Shown: positions 1 through 8,366 of the stretch, in pieces
Layout: every line of letters begins with the position of its first letter
Numbering within the stretch: the first letter of the stretch is position 1
NCBI RefSeq assembly: GCF_024701375.2
Contig: NZ_CP113910.1
Location: 4,712,001-4,776,000 of the forward strand
Direction of reading: 5' to 3'
DNA from: Streptomyces sp. KMM 9044
Lineage (GTDB): Bacteria > Actinomycetota > Actinomycetes > Streptomycetales > Streptomycetaceae
DNA length: 64,000 bases
The notes under the pieces: generated by a model
The model's input: the letters and a program-made list of their open reading frames with translations, nothing else
Told to the model about the DNA's origin: nothing
Database searches by the model: none
Translations under genes and position numbers: made by a program

Positions 1-42
1 TGACTCAGCGGTCTCTGAGCTGCTCCATGGCTTGTCAGAGGA

Positions 43-273
43 TCACGAACCGAGTGCGACGTCGAAGCCTTGCTTGTTTCGAATCGCCCGTACGAACGGA
101 CGCCATGCCTCATGCCTCACCGAGACGGCTCGGCCTTCCGCGTTCTCCTTGGAGTCGCGTATGAGCACGCTATGTGTGACATGTGCGCACTCCAGGCACT
201 CAGTCGCGTTGCCGCCGCTGTACGAGGACTTGAACCAGTTCAGCTCGATGCTGGGCTGATGAGCGACGGACAT
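43..273 (-). CDS. DUF397 domain protein
   Basis: This 76-residue protein is almost entirely one DUF397 domain: a WFKSSYSGGN-type N-terminus, a Cys-x-Glu-Cys core, a VLIRDSKEN motif and a W-x-x-F near the C-terminus. In Streptomyces such proteins are encoded beside a DUF5753 helix-turn-helix regulator of the WhiJ/AbaA-like family, and are thought to modulate it. That arrangement is seen here: the ATG follows directly on the TAA of the upstream regulator gene, so the two are one transcription unit and probably translationally coupled. The biochemical role of DUF397 is not settled. The domain assignment is strong; the specific pathway is unknown. Confidence 0.9.
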   Translation of the reverse strand: MSVAHQPSIELNWFKSSYSGGNATECLECAHVTHSVLIRDSKENAEGRAVSVRHEAWRPFVRAIRNKQGFDVALGS

Positions 274-1119
274 TTATAGCTCCTTGCGTGCACGTTGGAT
301 CAGGGCGGAGGAAGCCTCCATGTCCAACGCTTGTGCGCGGAGGTACTCGAACGCAAGTCTGTATCGATCCAGTTCCTCGTCCTGCTCCAGGAAGAGCGAA
401 CCGGTGTGGAAGTCGACGTAGACCACGTCGAGAGCCGATTCAGTGCCCCCGAGGATCACGAAGCTGCCCAGCGCCGCCGAATGGGCACCTTTGGAGAACG
501 GCAGGATCTGAAGCGTGATGTGTGGGGACTCATTGGCCTTGAGCAGCCGGTCCAACTGTTCCTTCATTGCCTCCGGCGACCCGACGACCCTGCGGATCAC
601 GGACTCGTCGAGGATCGCCCACAGGCGGGGCGGCTTCGGCCGGGTGAGGATCTCCTGCCGCTTCATGCGGATGTCCACCAGCCGCTCGATCTCGGCCGGC
701 TCCAGAGGGATCTCGTTGGCCTTCTGCAGGGCGGTGCTGTAGGCGCGAGTCTGAAGGAGGCCGGGGACGTAGACGCAGGAGAAGTGGTCCTCACGTACGG
801 CCTCGTCCTCCAGTGTGAGCAGCAGGTTCATGCTTTCCGGGATGGAATCGGCGAACGAACTCCACCAGCCCTGCTGCTTGGCGTCCTTGGCCAGCCTGAC
901 GACGGCCTCCCGCTCGGTGTACGTCGCTCCGTACTCGCGGCACAGCGCATCGACGACGATCCACTTCACCGGTCCCGCCTGGGTCTCGTACCGGCTGACC
1001 GTCGCCTTCGATACGCCTACCAGCCGTCCGGCTTCCTCAAGGGTCATTCCCTTGCGAGCGCGCAACTTGCGCAACATCGCGCCTAGTTGACGGCGGCGCG
1101 TGGTGGTCCTGACGGGCAT
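274..1119 (-). CDS. HTH-type regulator with DUF5753 domain (WhiJ-like)
   Basis: A 281-residue regulator. Residues about 10-65 form an XRE-type helix-turn-helix (LRKLRARKGMTLEEAGRLVG, then SKATVSRYE). The rest is the DUF5753 domain that follows such HTHs in Streptomyces developmental and antibiotic regulators. The ATG at 1119 is preceded by AGAGGAG at good spacing. It lies just upstream of the DUF397 gene and is divergent from an HATPase-fold protein; HTH/DUF5753, DUF397 and an AbaA-like ATPase form a recurrent three-gene set in this genus. I infer a local regulatory switch, and cannot name its target from sequence. Confidence 0.9.
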   Translation of the reverse strand: MPVRTTTRRRQLGAMLRKLRARKGMTLEEAGRLVGVSKATVSRYETQAGPVKWIVVDALCREYGATYTEREAVVRLAKDAKQQGWWSSFADSIPESMNLLLTLEDEAVREDHFSCVYVPGLLQTRAYSTALQKANEIPLEPAEIERLVDIRMKRQEILTRPKPPRLWAILDESVIRRVVGSPEAMKEQLDRLLKANESPHITLQILPFSKGAHSAALGSFVILGGTESALDVVYVDFHTGSLFLEQDEELDRYRLAFEYLRAQALDMEASSALIQRARKEL

Positions 1120-1335
1120 GGGGCTCCTCTGTGCGTAATCCCGCGCAGCCGCTCGGGGCCTGAACAGGCTAGGCAGCGCGACGGCTTGCTCACCACGAAA
1201 TTCACCCGATAGAGGTTCATGAGAAGTTACATAGTGAGAGTTCTCTGTGTCATTCTCGCATCCAGACAGCTACGCAATGCAGCCGTACGGATACGGCAGG
1301 CGCAGCATGAGCGTGGCTGGGAGGGAGGAACGCCC

Positions 1336-1965
1336 ATGCCTGGTATCGATGCAGGGAACCGTCAGCGCCGCTGCGTCCTGCCCTTTGCCGCGTTGCCGGC
1401 AGAGGTGCAACTGCTGCGGAGGATCACTGCCGCACAACTCGACCAGTGGGGTGTGCCCACGGCCGGCGATGAGACGGGGCTTCTTGTCACGGAACTGGCG
1501 ACGAACGTCATCAAGCACGTCGGTGAGGGCGCATTGGCCACTCTGATTCTGGAGTGGAAGTGCGACCGGCTGCGTGTCGAGATGCACGACAAGAGTCGCG
1601 CGCTGCCTGCCGTGCGCGGCACCGACTGTGACGCGGAGTGTGGGCGTGGTCTGCATCTTCTCGCCGCCATGGCGGCGGACTGGGGGACTGTTGTCACGGC
1701 GCTCGGTAAGGCGGTCTGGTGTGAGATCGAGCTGGGCCCCGAGGCCACGTGCCGCCGTGTGGAGCGTGCTATCGAGACGCTGGAGAGCTACCGGGGGCGC
1801 GGCGGTGTCGTCCTGGAAGGTCGGCGGCGCGAATCAGCGCTGGAGGAATCGGCGATCGAGCTGATCGCTGACTTGCTGCACTGGACCTCCGCGCGCGGAC
1901 TGGACCCGGATGACGTGTTGGACCGGGCTCAGATGCACTACGAGGCCGAAGCGGAGGCCGCTTAG
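1336..1965 (+). CDS. Anti-sigma-factor-like ATP-binding protein (HATPase fold)
   Basis: A 209-residue protein with an RsbW/SpoIIAB-like HATPase domain in residues about 10-125. The N box reads VTELATNVIKH (residues 51-61), and a G box GRGLHLLAAMA lies near residue 105. About 80 residues of unassigned C-terminal sequence follow. The frame is open upstream, but the ATG at 1336 has a strong GGAGGGAGG ribosome site and matches the family start, so I place the start there. Divergent from the HTH/DUF397 pair, it fits the ATPase member of AbaA/WhiJ-type clusters. Such proteins often act as anti-sigma factors or kinases of anti-anti-sigma factors, but no partner is encoded in the window. Confidence 0.85.
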   Translation: MPGIDAGNRQRRCVLPFAALPAEVQLLRRITAAQLDQWGVPTAGDETGLLVTELATNVIKHVGEGALATLILEWKCDRLRVEMHDKSRALPAVRGTDCDAECGRGLHLLAAMAADWGTVVTALGKAVWCEIELGPEATCRRVERAIETLESYRGRGGVVLEGRRRESALEESAIELIADLLHWTSARGLDPDDVLDRAQMHYEAEAEAA

Positions 1966-2148
1966 ATGGGTCCTCGAACTTGACGGGGGTACCGCCGGCC
2001 GTCGGCACCTCGGCACGCGCCGACTGCCCGTCGAACGTCCTGGTCGGGCGGCGCTCCGTGGGGCGGCCGAGGCGCGTCGGCCGACGATCACCCCCACCAA
2101 CTTCGAAGAGCCGCTTAGATAGATGAGGCCCTTTCCTCCAGGTGGAGG

Positions 2149-5100
2149 TCAACCCGCAGCTACCGCCTTGGCGTACGACAACACGTCCGCCGGGATGGTG
2201 TGTGTCACCTTCCAAGTGATGGCCATTGGCTTGCTGCCCTCGTGCTTCTCGTACTCGGCAGGGCCTAGCAGCATCCACGGCTGAGCGCCGCCGATGTCTG
2301 TAGTCTTGTAGCGACGAACAAACAGCAACACCCGGCTCCCCTGAGCGACGTGATGCCGGTATCTCAACCCGGTCGCGGACGTTTCTGAGGTCTGGTTTTG
2401 GGACTCCCAGTGGAACCGTGTCTCGCTCAGTGCGAAGTCGTGGTAGCGAGTCTGCGGCGAAAAGTCCTTCTCGTCCTTTTCGAGGGTGATGAGGAGAGCG
2501 TCGGTCTTTGCGGACTCGCACCATCTGACTCCTTCACGGAAGTCGCCCGGCATGAAGCCTCCGACATCAGCTTGGCCGAGGGCAGGAAGGATCTCTTCGC
2601 GGCTGTAGGAGGCATGCACAGTCAGCGGAACACCCCGGTCGCCAGCTGCGTCGAGGAGAGGGATAGGTACGTGCTCGGTACGGGCGAGGCTGTACGCCAG
2701 CACCTGGCGCAGCTCGCTGCGGACAGCATGTTGCTTGCGGAGAGTAGTGAATCCGGCGTCGTAGCTCGCGAAACCCTTCCTCGTCACGCCACCCAGCGGC
2801 CATAGTTGGAAGAAGAGCATGCGTGCGTATGCCTTCCCCTGCTCATCAAGGTCACTGTAGGCAGGGGCGTCATCTTCCAGCATGTGCGTGTATGCGGCCA
2901 CGCGCAGCGGGTCGTCGACGTGGAGAAAGGCGGGTACTCGGTTGAGGAGTGCGGCCTCTCCCTCGGGCGCCTCGCGGTTCATCAAGTTGGCACGGCGGAG
3001 CAGCCCGGTCCAGGAATTTCCGTTTCCTCGGTATACCTCCTTGATCTCCCGCTCGCTCTCTTCCAGGTAGCGGCTTAGGCTGGGATCTGCATAGTCAGTT
3101 ACTTCGCGAGCCAGCGTGGTCACATTGACGCTGAGCTGGCCCTTGATATTGGCGATGATGGTGTGCTTCGCCTTCTCCTCTAGCATGATCTCGCAGCCGG
3201 AGGGGAGCTGAGGGAAGTCGTGAGCGATGTGGTTCAACAGTCGCTTGCGCGTCAGGTTCGTCAGGGCGCGGAACTGGTGCTCGAAGCGGAACTCCTTGCG
3301 GTGTTGGCCAATGAAGTCCAGGACTGTCAACACCGCCTTGTTGTCAGAGCGTCGAAGGCCACGGCCGAGCTGCTGAAGGAACACGGTCGCGCTCGACGTG
3401 GGGCGGAGCAGGAGCAGGGCGTCGACATCAGGGAGGTCGACGCCTTCGTTGAAGAGGTCGACCGAGAAGATCACCTGCAGTTTCCCAGCCTTCAGGTCCG
3501 TGAGAGCTTCCTGACGCTGGTCGGCCGGCGTCTCCCCGGAGACAGCAATGGCGCTAAAACCTGCGGAACGGAAGGAGTCTGCCATGAAGTGAGCATGGGC
3601 GACGGAGACGCAGAACCCCAACGCCCGCATACGACCCGGGTCCGAAATCTTGTCCTCAACGGCCTTCACGACGAGGCCAGCGCGAACCTTGTTGCCTGTC
3701 AGGACGTTGCTGAGCGCGTTCACGTCATAGGCTCCGCGCTTCCACTCCACGGAGCTCAGATCGGTGTTGTCGCTGATGCCGAAGTAGTGGAAGGGGCACA
3801 GAAGCTTGTTGTCCAGTGCTTCCCACAGGCGCATCTCGGCCGCGATACGGCCATCGAAGAACTCATCCTGGATATTCTTGCCATCCATGCGTTCGGGCGT
3901 TGCAGTCAGCCCCAGCAGTTCTAGGGGTTGGAAGTGTCCAATGATCTTCCGGTATGTTGGAGAGGTCCCGTGATGGAACTCATCGATCACGATGACGTCG
4001 AAGTGGCCGGGGGCGAGACGACCTAGCGCCCTTGCATTGAGTGACTGGACGCTTGCGAAGACATGCGCCCAATGATCCGGAATCTCCCCGCTGTGCAGGT
4101 ATTCCCCGAAATTTGCGTCGAGCAGGGTGTCTTGATAGGTCCGCAAGGATTGCTGCAAGATTTCTTTGCGGTGAGCGACGAAGAGGAGGCGGAGGTCGCG
4201 GCCATGTTTCTGCCGGAGGCGCTTGTAGTCCAGGGCGGCCATGACCGTCTTGCCCGTGCCTGTTGCAGCTACCAAGAGGTTGCGGTGGCGATCATGCACT
4301 TCACGCTCGACGTCAAGGCGCTCGATCATGTCCTGTTGATAGGGGTACAGCCGTACCTCGAGACCGGACAACGTGATAGGTCGGTCTACTGACGGCGCGC
4401 CACCGGCCACCGCCAGTGCTTCCTGAAGGCGAGCGCCATCGGCGTGTGGCTCGTACGTCTCGAAGGACGGGTCGTTCCAGTACGACTCGAACGTTGCCTC
4501 GAACTTCCGCATCACCTCGGGTGTGGCTACGGAGGAAAGGCGTACATTCCACTCAAGTCCGTCAAGGAGTGCAGCCTTCGATAGATTCGAGCTCCCGACG
4601 TACGCCGTGTTGTAGCCGCTGTTTCGTTGGAACAGCCACGCCTTGGCGTGAAGTCGGGTCGACCGCGTCTCGTAGTTGACTTTGACCTCGGCATTGAAGT
4701 CTTCGACCAGGCGGTCCAGGGCTCGCCGTTCGGTGGCGCCGATGTACGTGGTGGTCAAGACCCGTATCGGTACGCCCCGGTCGTGGGCTGATTGCAAGGA
4801 TCGCTCGATGACCCGTAGTCCGTGCCACTTGACGAAGGCGCAGAGGAGGTCCACGCGGTCAGCGGTAGCGAGCTCTGCGCGCAGCTCAAAGCCAAGGCTT
4901 GGGTCCTCCGGGGAGTTCGTCAGGAGAGCGGTGTCGGAGAGAGGGATGCCGGGGCGCACGGCGAAGACTCCGGGTGTTTCCTGTTGCGTGATCGCCAGGA
5001 GTTGCCGAGGGCCGTCTGCAACGAGGTCCACCCACTCCTGTGCTCCCTTGAGTGTGCCAATGGATTCCAAGATGTGGTTGGCCGCGTGTACCCGATCCTC

Positions 5101-5304
5101 AACGGGCAGGTTCTGCAGAACGCGGCGCACAGTCTGAGAGACGTGCCGTGCAAGCAAGTAGGGGGCTGATTCGGGGCCCACTACGTCGCTTACCGGGTGC
5201 CAGCCGAGTTGGGAGAGCTCCTCCAGCTTTTGCTCGAAGCGGAGCGTGATCAGTTGCTCATATAGGCCTGGTGCGGGGTGGGCCAGATCCTCCAACTCGG
5301 ACAT
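2149..5304 (-). CDS. PLD-DExH helicase with DUF3427 domain
   Basis: A 1051-residue multidomain protein. An N-terminal phospholipase-D-like nuclease region carries HxK (HAKAWLF, about residue 218) and a downstream GSSN. A superfamily 2 helicase core follows: Walker A ATGTGKT (about 350), DEFH (about 438), LTATPE, and QQLGRGLRR (about 645). The last roughly 350 residues are DUF3427-like. The chosen ATG at 5304 has GAAGGAG six bases upstream; the frame is open to 5409 but without that signal. Proteins of this architecture are found in restriction and defence neighbourhoods. It is divergent from an SRA-HNH restriction gene, so a joint role against modified or foreign DNA is likely but inferred. 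Its sequence is more AT-rich than most of the window. Confidence 0.88.
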   Translation of the reverse strand: MSELEDLAHPAPGLYEQLITLRFEQKLEELSQLGWHPVSDVVGPESAPYLLARHVSQTVRRVLQNLPVEDRVHAANHILESIGTLKGAQEWVDLVADGPRQLLAITQQETPGVFAVRPGIPLSDTALLTNSPEDPSLGFELRAELATADRVDLLCAFVKWHGLRVIERSLQSAHDRGVPIRVLTTTYIGATERRALDRLVEDFNAEVKVNYETRSTRLHAKAWLFQRNSGYNTAYVGSSNLSKAALLDGLEWNVRLSSVATPEVMRKFEATFESYWNDPSFETYEPHADGARLQEALAVAGGAPSVDRPITLSGLEVRLYPYQQDMIERLDVEREVHDRHRNLLVAATGTGKTVMAALDYKRLRQKHGRDLRLLFVAHRKEILQQSLRTYQDTLLDANFGEYLHSGEIPDHWAHVFASVQSLNARALGRLAPGHFDVIVIDEFHHGTSPTYRKIIGHFQPLELLGLTATPERMDGKNIQDEFFDGRIAAEMRLWEALDNKLLCPFHYFGISDNTDLSSVEWKRGAYDVNALSNVLTGNKVRAGLVVKAVEDKISDPGRMRALGFCVSVAHAHFMADSFRSAGFSAIAVSGETPADQRQEALTDLKAGKLQVIFSVDLFNEGVDLPDVDALLLLRPTSSATVFLQQLGRGLRRSDNKAVLTVLDFIGQHRKEFRFEHQFRALTNLTRKRLLNHIAHDFPQLPSGCEIMLEEKAKHTIIANIKGQLSVNVTTLAREVTDYADPSLSRYLEESEREIKEVYRGNGNSWTGLLRRANLMNREAPEGEAALLNRVPAFLHVDDPLRVAAYTHMLEDDAPAYSDLDEQGKAYARMLFFQLWPLGGVTRKGFASYDAGFTTLRKQHAVRSELRQVLAYSLARTEHVPIPLLDAAGDRGVPLTVHASYSREEILPALGQADVGGFMPGDFREGVRWCESAKTDALLITLEKDEKDFSPQTRYHDFALSETRFHWESQNQTSETSATGLRYRHHVAQGSRVLLFVRRYKTTDIGGAQPWMLLGPAEYEKHEGSKPMAITWKVTHTIPADVLSYAKAVAAG

Positions 5305-5427
5305 ATGGGCTCCTTCGAGTGCTCGGGGTAGCGAGCTCCTGTGTAACAGAGAGCTCTGACGATCCAAGCAGAGGTAGTCCGAGGGGGCAGGCCTTGATGC
5401 TCTCAGCACATCTTACTCAAAGTATAG

Positions 5428-5456
5428 TTGACAAAGTCGATCACCCTCATTCAAAT
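5428..5456 (+). promoter_or_regulatory. Candidate promoter of the SRA-HNH gene (leaderless)
   Basis: A perfect TTGACA at 5428-5433 is followed, after 17 bases, by TCAAAT at 5451-5456. Transcription would begin around 5463, next to the ATG at 5465, which has no ribosome site. This suggests a leaderless mRNA, common in Streptomyces. The intergenic stretch is strikingly AT-rich for this genome. The -10 match is weak. Confidence 0.45.
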
Positions 5457-5960
5457 ATAGGCGGATGGGAATCGAACGAGTCATCGGGCATGTAGACGGT
5501 GTTCCTGTGGGCGCGGTCTTCCATCGAAGATTAGACGTAATGCGGGCAAAACTGCACCAAACGAACCAGCGAGGTATCTCCTGGCTTGAGGATCAGGACG
5601 GCAGAAAGGTCGGAGACGCGATAGTCCTGCATGGAGGCTATGAGGACGACGAAGATCACTGGGAGTGGATCCGGTACACCGGGGCTTCGAAAAACAAGGA
5701 CAAGGATCCCAGTGGCAGGCTACTCCGAAGCCAGTCGTGGTCGTATGAGGACAACGCTGCGCTCCGACTCAGCTACGAGCGGGGGCACCCCATACGCGTG
5801 ATTCGAGGATACGAGGGAGACCCGAGGTACTCACCATTCGACTCCTACAGGTATGACGGCCTGTATGTGATCACGGATGTTCGTACGGCTACCTCCAAGC
5901 GTCCGGCCCTTGATGGGTCACCGATTGATATTTGCCAGTTTGATCTACGCCGCTTGCTAG

Positions 5961-5979
5961 ACGAGTAAGTCCGAAGTCT
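5961..5979 (+). repeat. Left terminal inverted repeat of the IS
   Basis: Nineteen bases beginning acgagtaagtc, matching the reverse complement of 6912-6930 at 16 positions. It supplies the stop codon that truncates the SRA half of the host gene. Confidence 0.85.
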
Positions 5980-6017
5980 CGTTGAGCGCAAAGGGTGAGG
6001 GTCCCGTTGGTCGATGT

Positions 6018-6911
6018 GTGACGAACGACCTCGAGACCCTCATCACCGCACTGTACGTGAAGATCGACGACGAGTTGGGAGGGCCGCGTTGGCTGGGCAG
6101 GCCGCCGTTGCTGACCGACTCCGAGCTGGTGTGCGCCGCGGTCGCCCAGGCGATGCTCGGATTCACCTCCGAAGCCCACTGGCTGCGCTACGCCCGCAAG
6201 CACCTGGCCGGGATGTTTCCGTACCTGCCCCAGCAGTCCGGCTACAACAAACGCCTGCGCGCGGCGCTCGGCCTGGTCAAGCGGGTCGTCCGGATGCTCG
6301 CGAAGGCGTCCGACTTCTGGCTGGACGACTGCTGGATCGTGGACTCCACCCCGGTGCCGTGCGGCATGTCGCGGCCCACCGTGAAACGCTCCGACCTGGC
6401 CGGATGGGCCGGATACGGCTACTGCGCCAGCCACTCGCGGTTCTTCTGGGGGCTGCGGCTGTACCTCGTGTGCACCCCGGCCGGGATGCCGATCCTGTGG
6501 GCCCTGGCGGACCCCAAGATCGGCGAACGCGAGGTGCTGGCCGCGATGCTGGAGGTCGAAGCAGGCGTCGTCGCCGAGCACGACGGCATCCTGCTCATCT
6601 CCGACAAGGGCTTCGCCGGCCGAGCTTTCGAGCAGTTGCTGGCCGACCACGGCATCACCTTGCTGCGGCCCTCCCGCAAGCGCGAGAAGGCCCGGTACGG
6701 CGAGCCGATGCTGAAGAAGGTCCGCCAGCTGATCGAGTCGGTCAACGACACCCTCAAAGGCCAGCTCGACCTGGAGGGCCACGGAGGGCGCAGCTGCGCG
6801 GGCGTCGCGGTCCGCGTCGCCCAGCGCATTCTGGCCATGGCCGCCGCGATCTGGCTGAACAACCTGACCGGCGCACCGATCACTCGATCGTTGATCGCCT
6901 ACGACCACTGA
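6018..6911 (+). CDS. IS982-family transposase
   Basis: A 297-residue DDE transposase. Landmarks are LTDSELVCAAVAQAMLGF, QSGYNKRLRAA, a catalytic Asp in WIVDSTPVPCG (about residue 107), a second in LLISDKGFAG, and the C-terminal VRQLIESVNDTLKGQLDLE ending in a WLNN(L)TG segment, typical of Streptomyces IS982-type transposases. I chose the GTG at 6018 (VTNDLETLITALYVKIDD), which matches the usual N-terminus; an in-frame TTG at 5982 would add 12 residues. No frameshift or internal stop is visible, so it is probably functional. Confidence 0.88.
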   Translation: MTNDLETLITALYVKIDDELGGPRWLGRPPLLTDSELVCAAVAQAMLGFTSEAHWLRYARKHLAGMFPYLPQQSGYNKRLRAALGLVKRVVRMLAKASDFWLDDCWIVDSTPVPCGMSRPTVKRSDLAGWAGYGYCASHSRFFWGLRLYLVCTPAGMPILWALADPKIGEREVLAAMLEVEAGVVAEHDGILLISDKGFAGRAFEQLLADHGITLLRPSRKREKARYGEPMLKKVRQLIESVNDTLKGQLDLEGHGGRSCAGVAVRVAQRILAMAAAIWLNNLTGAPITRSLIAYDH

Positions 6912-6930
6912 AGACATACGACTTACTCGT
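6912..6930 (-). repeat. Right terminal inverted repeat of the IS
   Basis: Partner of the left terminal repeat. It lies immediately downstream of the transposase stop codon and abuts the second CTAG copy at 6931-6934. Confidence 0.85.
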
Positions 6931-7517
6931 CTAGATCGGGAGCAAGTGCAGACCCTGCTCGAACGTCGTATTGTTGATGTGCTGGCAGAGCTCGAAGACG
7001 AGCAAGACCAACAGCGCGACGAGCAGCGGTGCGGGGAGAAGTTCCCGCGATCGCGCAGCATGCGGGTGCGCCGCTTGATCCGGGATACGGCTGCCGCGGA
7101 GCGGATCAAGAGCCTCCATGAGGGCAAGTGCCAACTGTGTGGCCTCCAATTGGTCGGGCCAGATGGCAAGACATATAGCGAGGGCGCCCATATACGGCCT
7201 TTGGGGAAACCTCATCATGGTCCCGACGTCGAGCCCAACATCCTGCACTTATGCCCGAATTGTCACGTGCGGCTTGATGTTGGTGCGGTCGCGATAGATG
7301 AGGGCTGGTCTATCGTCATGCGTGCAGATATGTCGGGTGCGATGCTCTTGCCGAAGCTCACCCTGAAGGGCAGTCACCGAGTCCGGCAGGAATACCTCCA
7401 CTATCACCGGACGTACTGGGAGAAGAAGGGCGCTAGTCGGGCGCGCTGAAGGGCACACGGGACGGGTCCGCTTCTCGATAGGTATGAGAAGCGGACGGAG
7501 GTCTGGGCGTTGTTCTG

Positions 7518-7975
7518 TTGGGTTCGGAGGGTGGGTCGGCGGAGCTGAAGGGTCATGGGCCGATCACGGTAGGTCAGGCCCGCGAGGTCGTCCTCGCGCC
7601 GGGTATCGTCTGGTGGCGGTTGCTGACGCATCCGAAGTCCGGGCTGCTCGTCAAGACCGCCCCGACGACCTACCGCCCGACGGCCGAGACCGAGCGGCGC
7701 GTGATCGCCGGGGATCAGCACTGCGCCTTCCCCAGCTGCCGGATGCCCGCTCACCGGTGCGACCTCGACCATGTCCGGCCGTTCGACCACCGGTATCCGG
7801 AGCGGGGCGGGCAGACGGTGCCGGAGACCTTCAGCCGTTGTGCCGTCGGCGTCATCGGCTGAAGACGCACCACCCCGGGTGGAAGGTCACGCGTGATCCG
7901 CATACCGGGGTCAGCACCTGGACCGCGCCCACGGGGCATAGGTACACCAACACCCCTCCCGTTTACCGGCAGTGA
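7518..7975 (+). pseudogene. C-terminal remnant of a DUF222/HNH endonuclease, frameshifted
   Basis: The first frame encodes the end of a DUF222 (13E12-type) protein running into its HNH: WWRLLTHPKSGLLVKT, the YRPTAETERRVIAGD linker, HCAFPSCRMPAHRCDLDHVRPFD. It then hits a stop at 7862. The expected continuation, RRRHRLKTHHPGWKVTRDP, occurs in another frame from about 7840 to the stop at 7975, so there is a frameshift near 7825-7845. The N-terminal two thirds of the family (about 300-400 residues) is absent. I read this as a decayed nuclease gene, possibly mobile-element associated. Confidence 0.75.
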
Positions 7976-8043
7976 CGTGTGCTGAGTGGGATATGGCTGG
8001 TTCGGGAGAGTCACGAGGGCGGGGCCGACGGGAGGGGACGGGC

Positions 8044-8364
8044 GTGAGGAGCATCGGGCGGGCGCAGGCGGTGGAGCAGTTGCGGCGGGAGCTGGGAGAG
8101 GCGCAGGACGCGGGCTCCGGCCAGCAGTTGCGGTTCGAGATCGACGAAGTCGAGCTGGAGTTGCAGGTCGAGCTGACGAAGGGCGCGGGCCCACAGGGGA
8201 AGGTGACGTTCGGGGTCGTTTCGGCCGGGGGTGACGCGAAGATCGAGAAAGCCAGTACGCACCGGCTGTTGCTGCGGTTGAGCGTGCGCGACGAAGCGCT
8301 GGGCGGCGAAAGGGCCAGGGTGTCCCGGGGCCAGAAGAGGAGGTGGGACGAGGAGGACGCCTGA
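8044..8364 (+). CDS. Trypsin-co-occurring (Trypco2) domain protein
   Basis: A 106-residue protein that resembles the Trypco2 family: a short helix (AVEQLRRELGEAQ), then a strand-rich core (LRFEIDEVELELQVELT, VTFGVVSAGG) and a final strand (THRLLLRL). These small proteins are encoded beside trypsin-fold proteases in predicted conflict systems, and the protease gene begins two bases after this stop. The GTG at 8044 has GGAGGGG six bases upstream and gives the family N-terminus; an ATG at 7993 lacks a good site. The role is presumably as partner or sensor for the protease/NTPase; this is inferred from family context. Confidence 0.75.
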   Translation: MRSIGRAQAVEQLRRELGEAQDAGSGQQLRFEIDEVELELQVELTKGAGPQGKVTFGVVSAGGDAKIEKASTHRLLLRLSVRDEALGGERARVSRGQKRRWDEEDA

Positions 8365-8366
8365 GC

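Larger units (their letters stand above)
5961..6930 (+). mobile_element. IS982-family insertion sequence, 970 bp, CTAG target duplication
   Basis: The ends are imperfect 19-bp inverted repeats (5961-5979 and 6912-6930), identical at 16 of 19 positions and beginning acgagtaagtc. CTAG flanks both sides (5957-5960 and 6931-6934); because removing one copy restores the host frame, it is a target duplication rather than part of the element. A single transposase gene fills the element. Both ends and the transposase frame look intact, so the insertion may be fairly recent. Confidence 0.88.
5465..7449 (+). pseudogene. SRA-YDG / HNH type IV restriction endonuclease gene, split by an IS
   Basis: The 5' part (5465-5960) encodes an SRA/YDG modified-base-binding domain (GHVDGVPVG, the SYERGHPIRVIRGY region, YDGLYVI). 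The 3' part (6931-7449) encodes an HNH nuclease domain: C-x2-C at KCQLCG, EGAHIRPLG, and HLCPNCHVRLD. Deleting the IS plus one CTAG copy joins codon CTA-GAT in frame and gives about 336 codons, the size and domain order of SRA-HNH McrA-like enzymes that cut 5-methylcytosine or phosphorothioate DNA. As it stands, the SRA half ends eight bases inside the IS at a TAA, and the HNH half has only a GTG at 6946 without a ribosome site. TTA codons at codon 23 and in the HNH part imply bldA dependence. Restriction function is probably lost. Confidence 0.85.

Noticed and set aside
1957..2120. 11-bp direct repeat (gccgcttagat at 1957 and 2110)
   Set aside because: Short, and one copy is the end of a coding region. 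No enclosed mobile sequence or supporting inverted repeats.
2149..5409. Longer helicase start at 5409
   Set aside because: The extra 35 residues are Ser/Arg/Leu-rich, have no ribosome site, and run into the divergent promoter; ATG 5304 has GAAGGAG.
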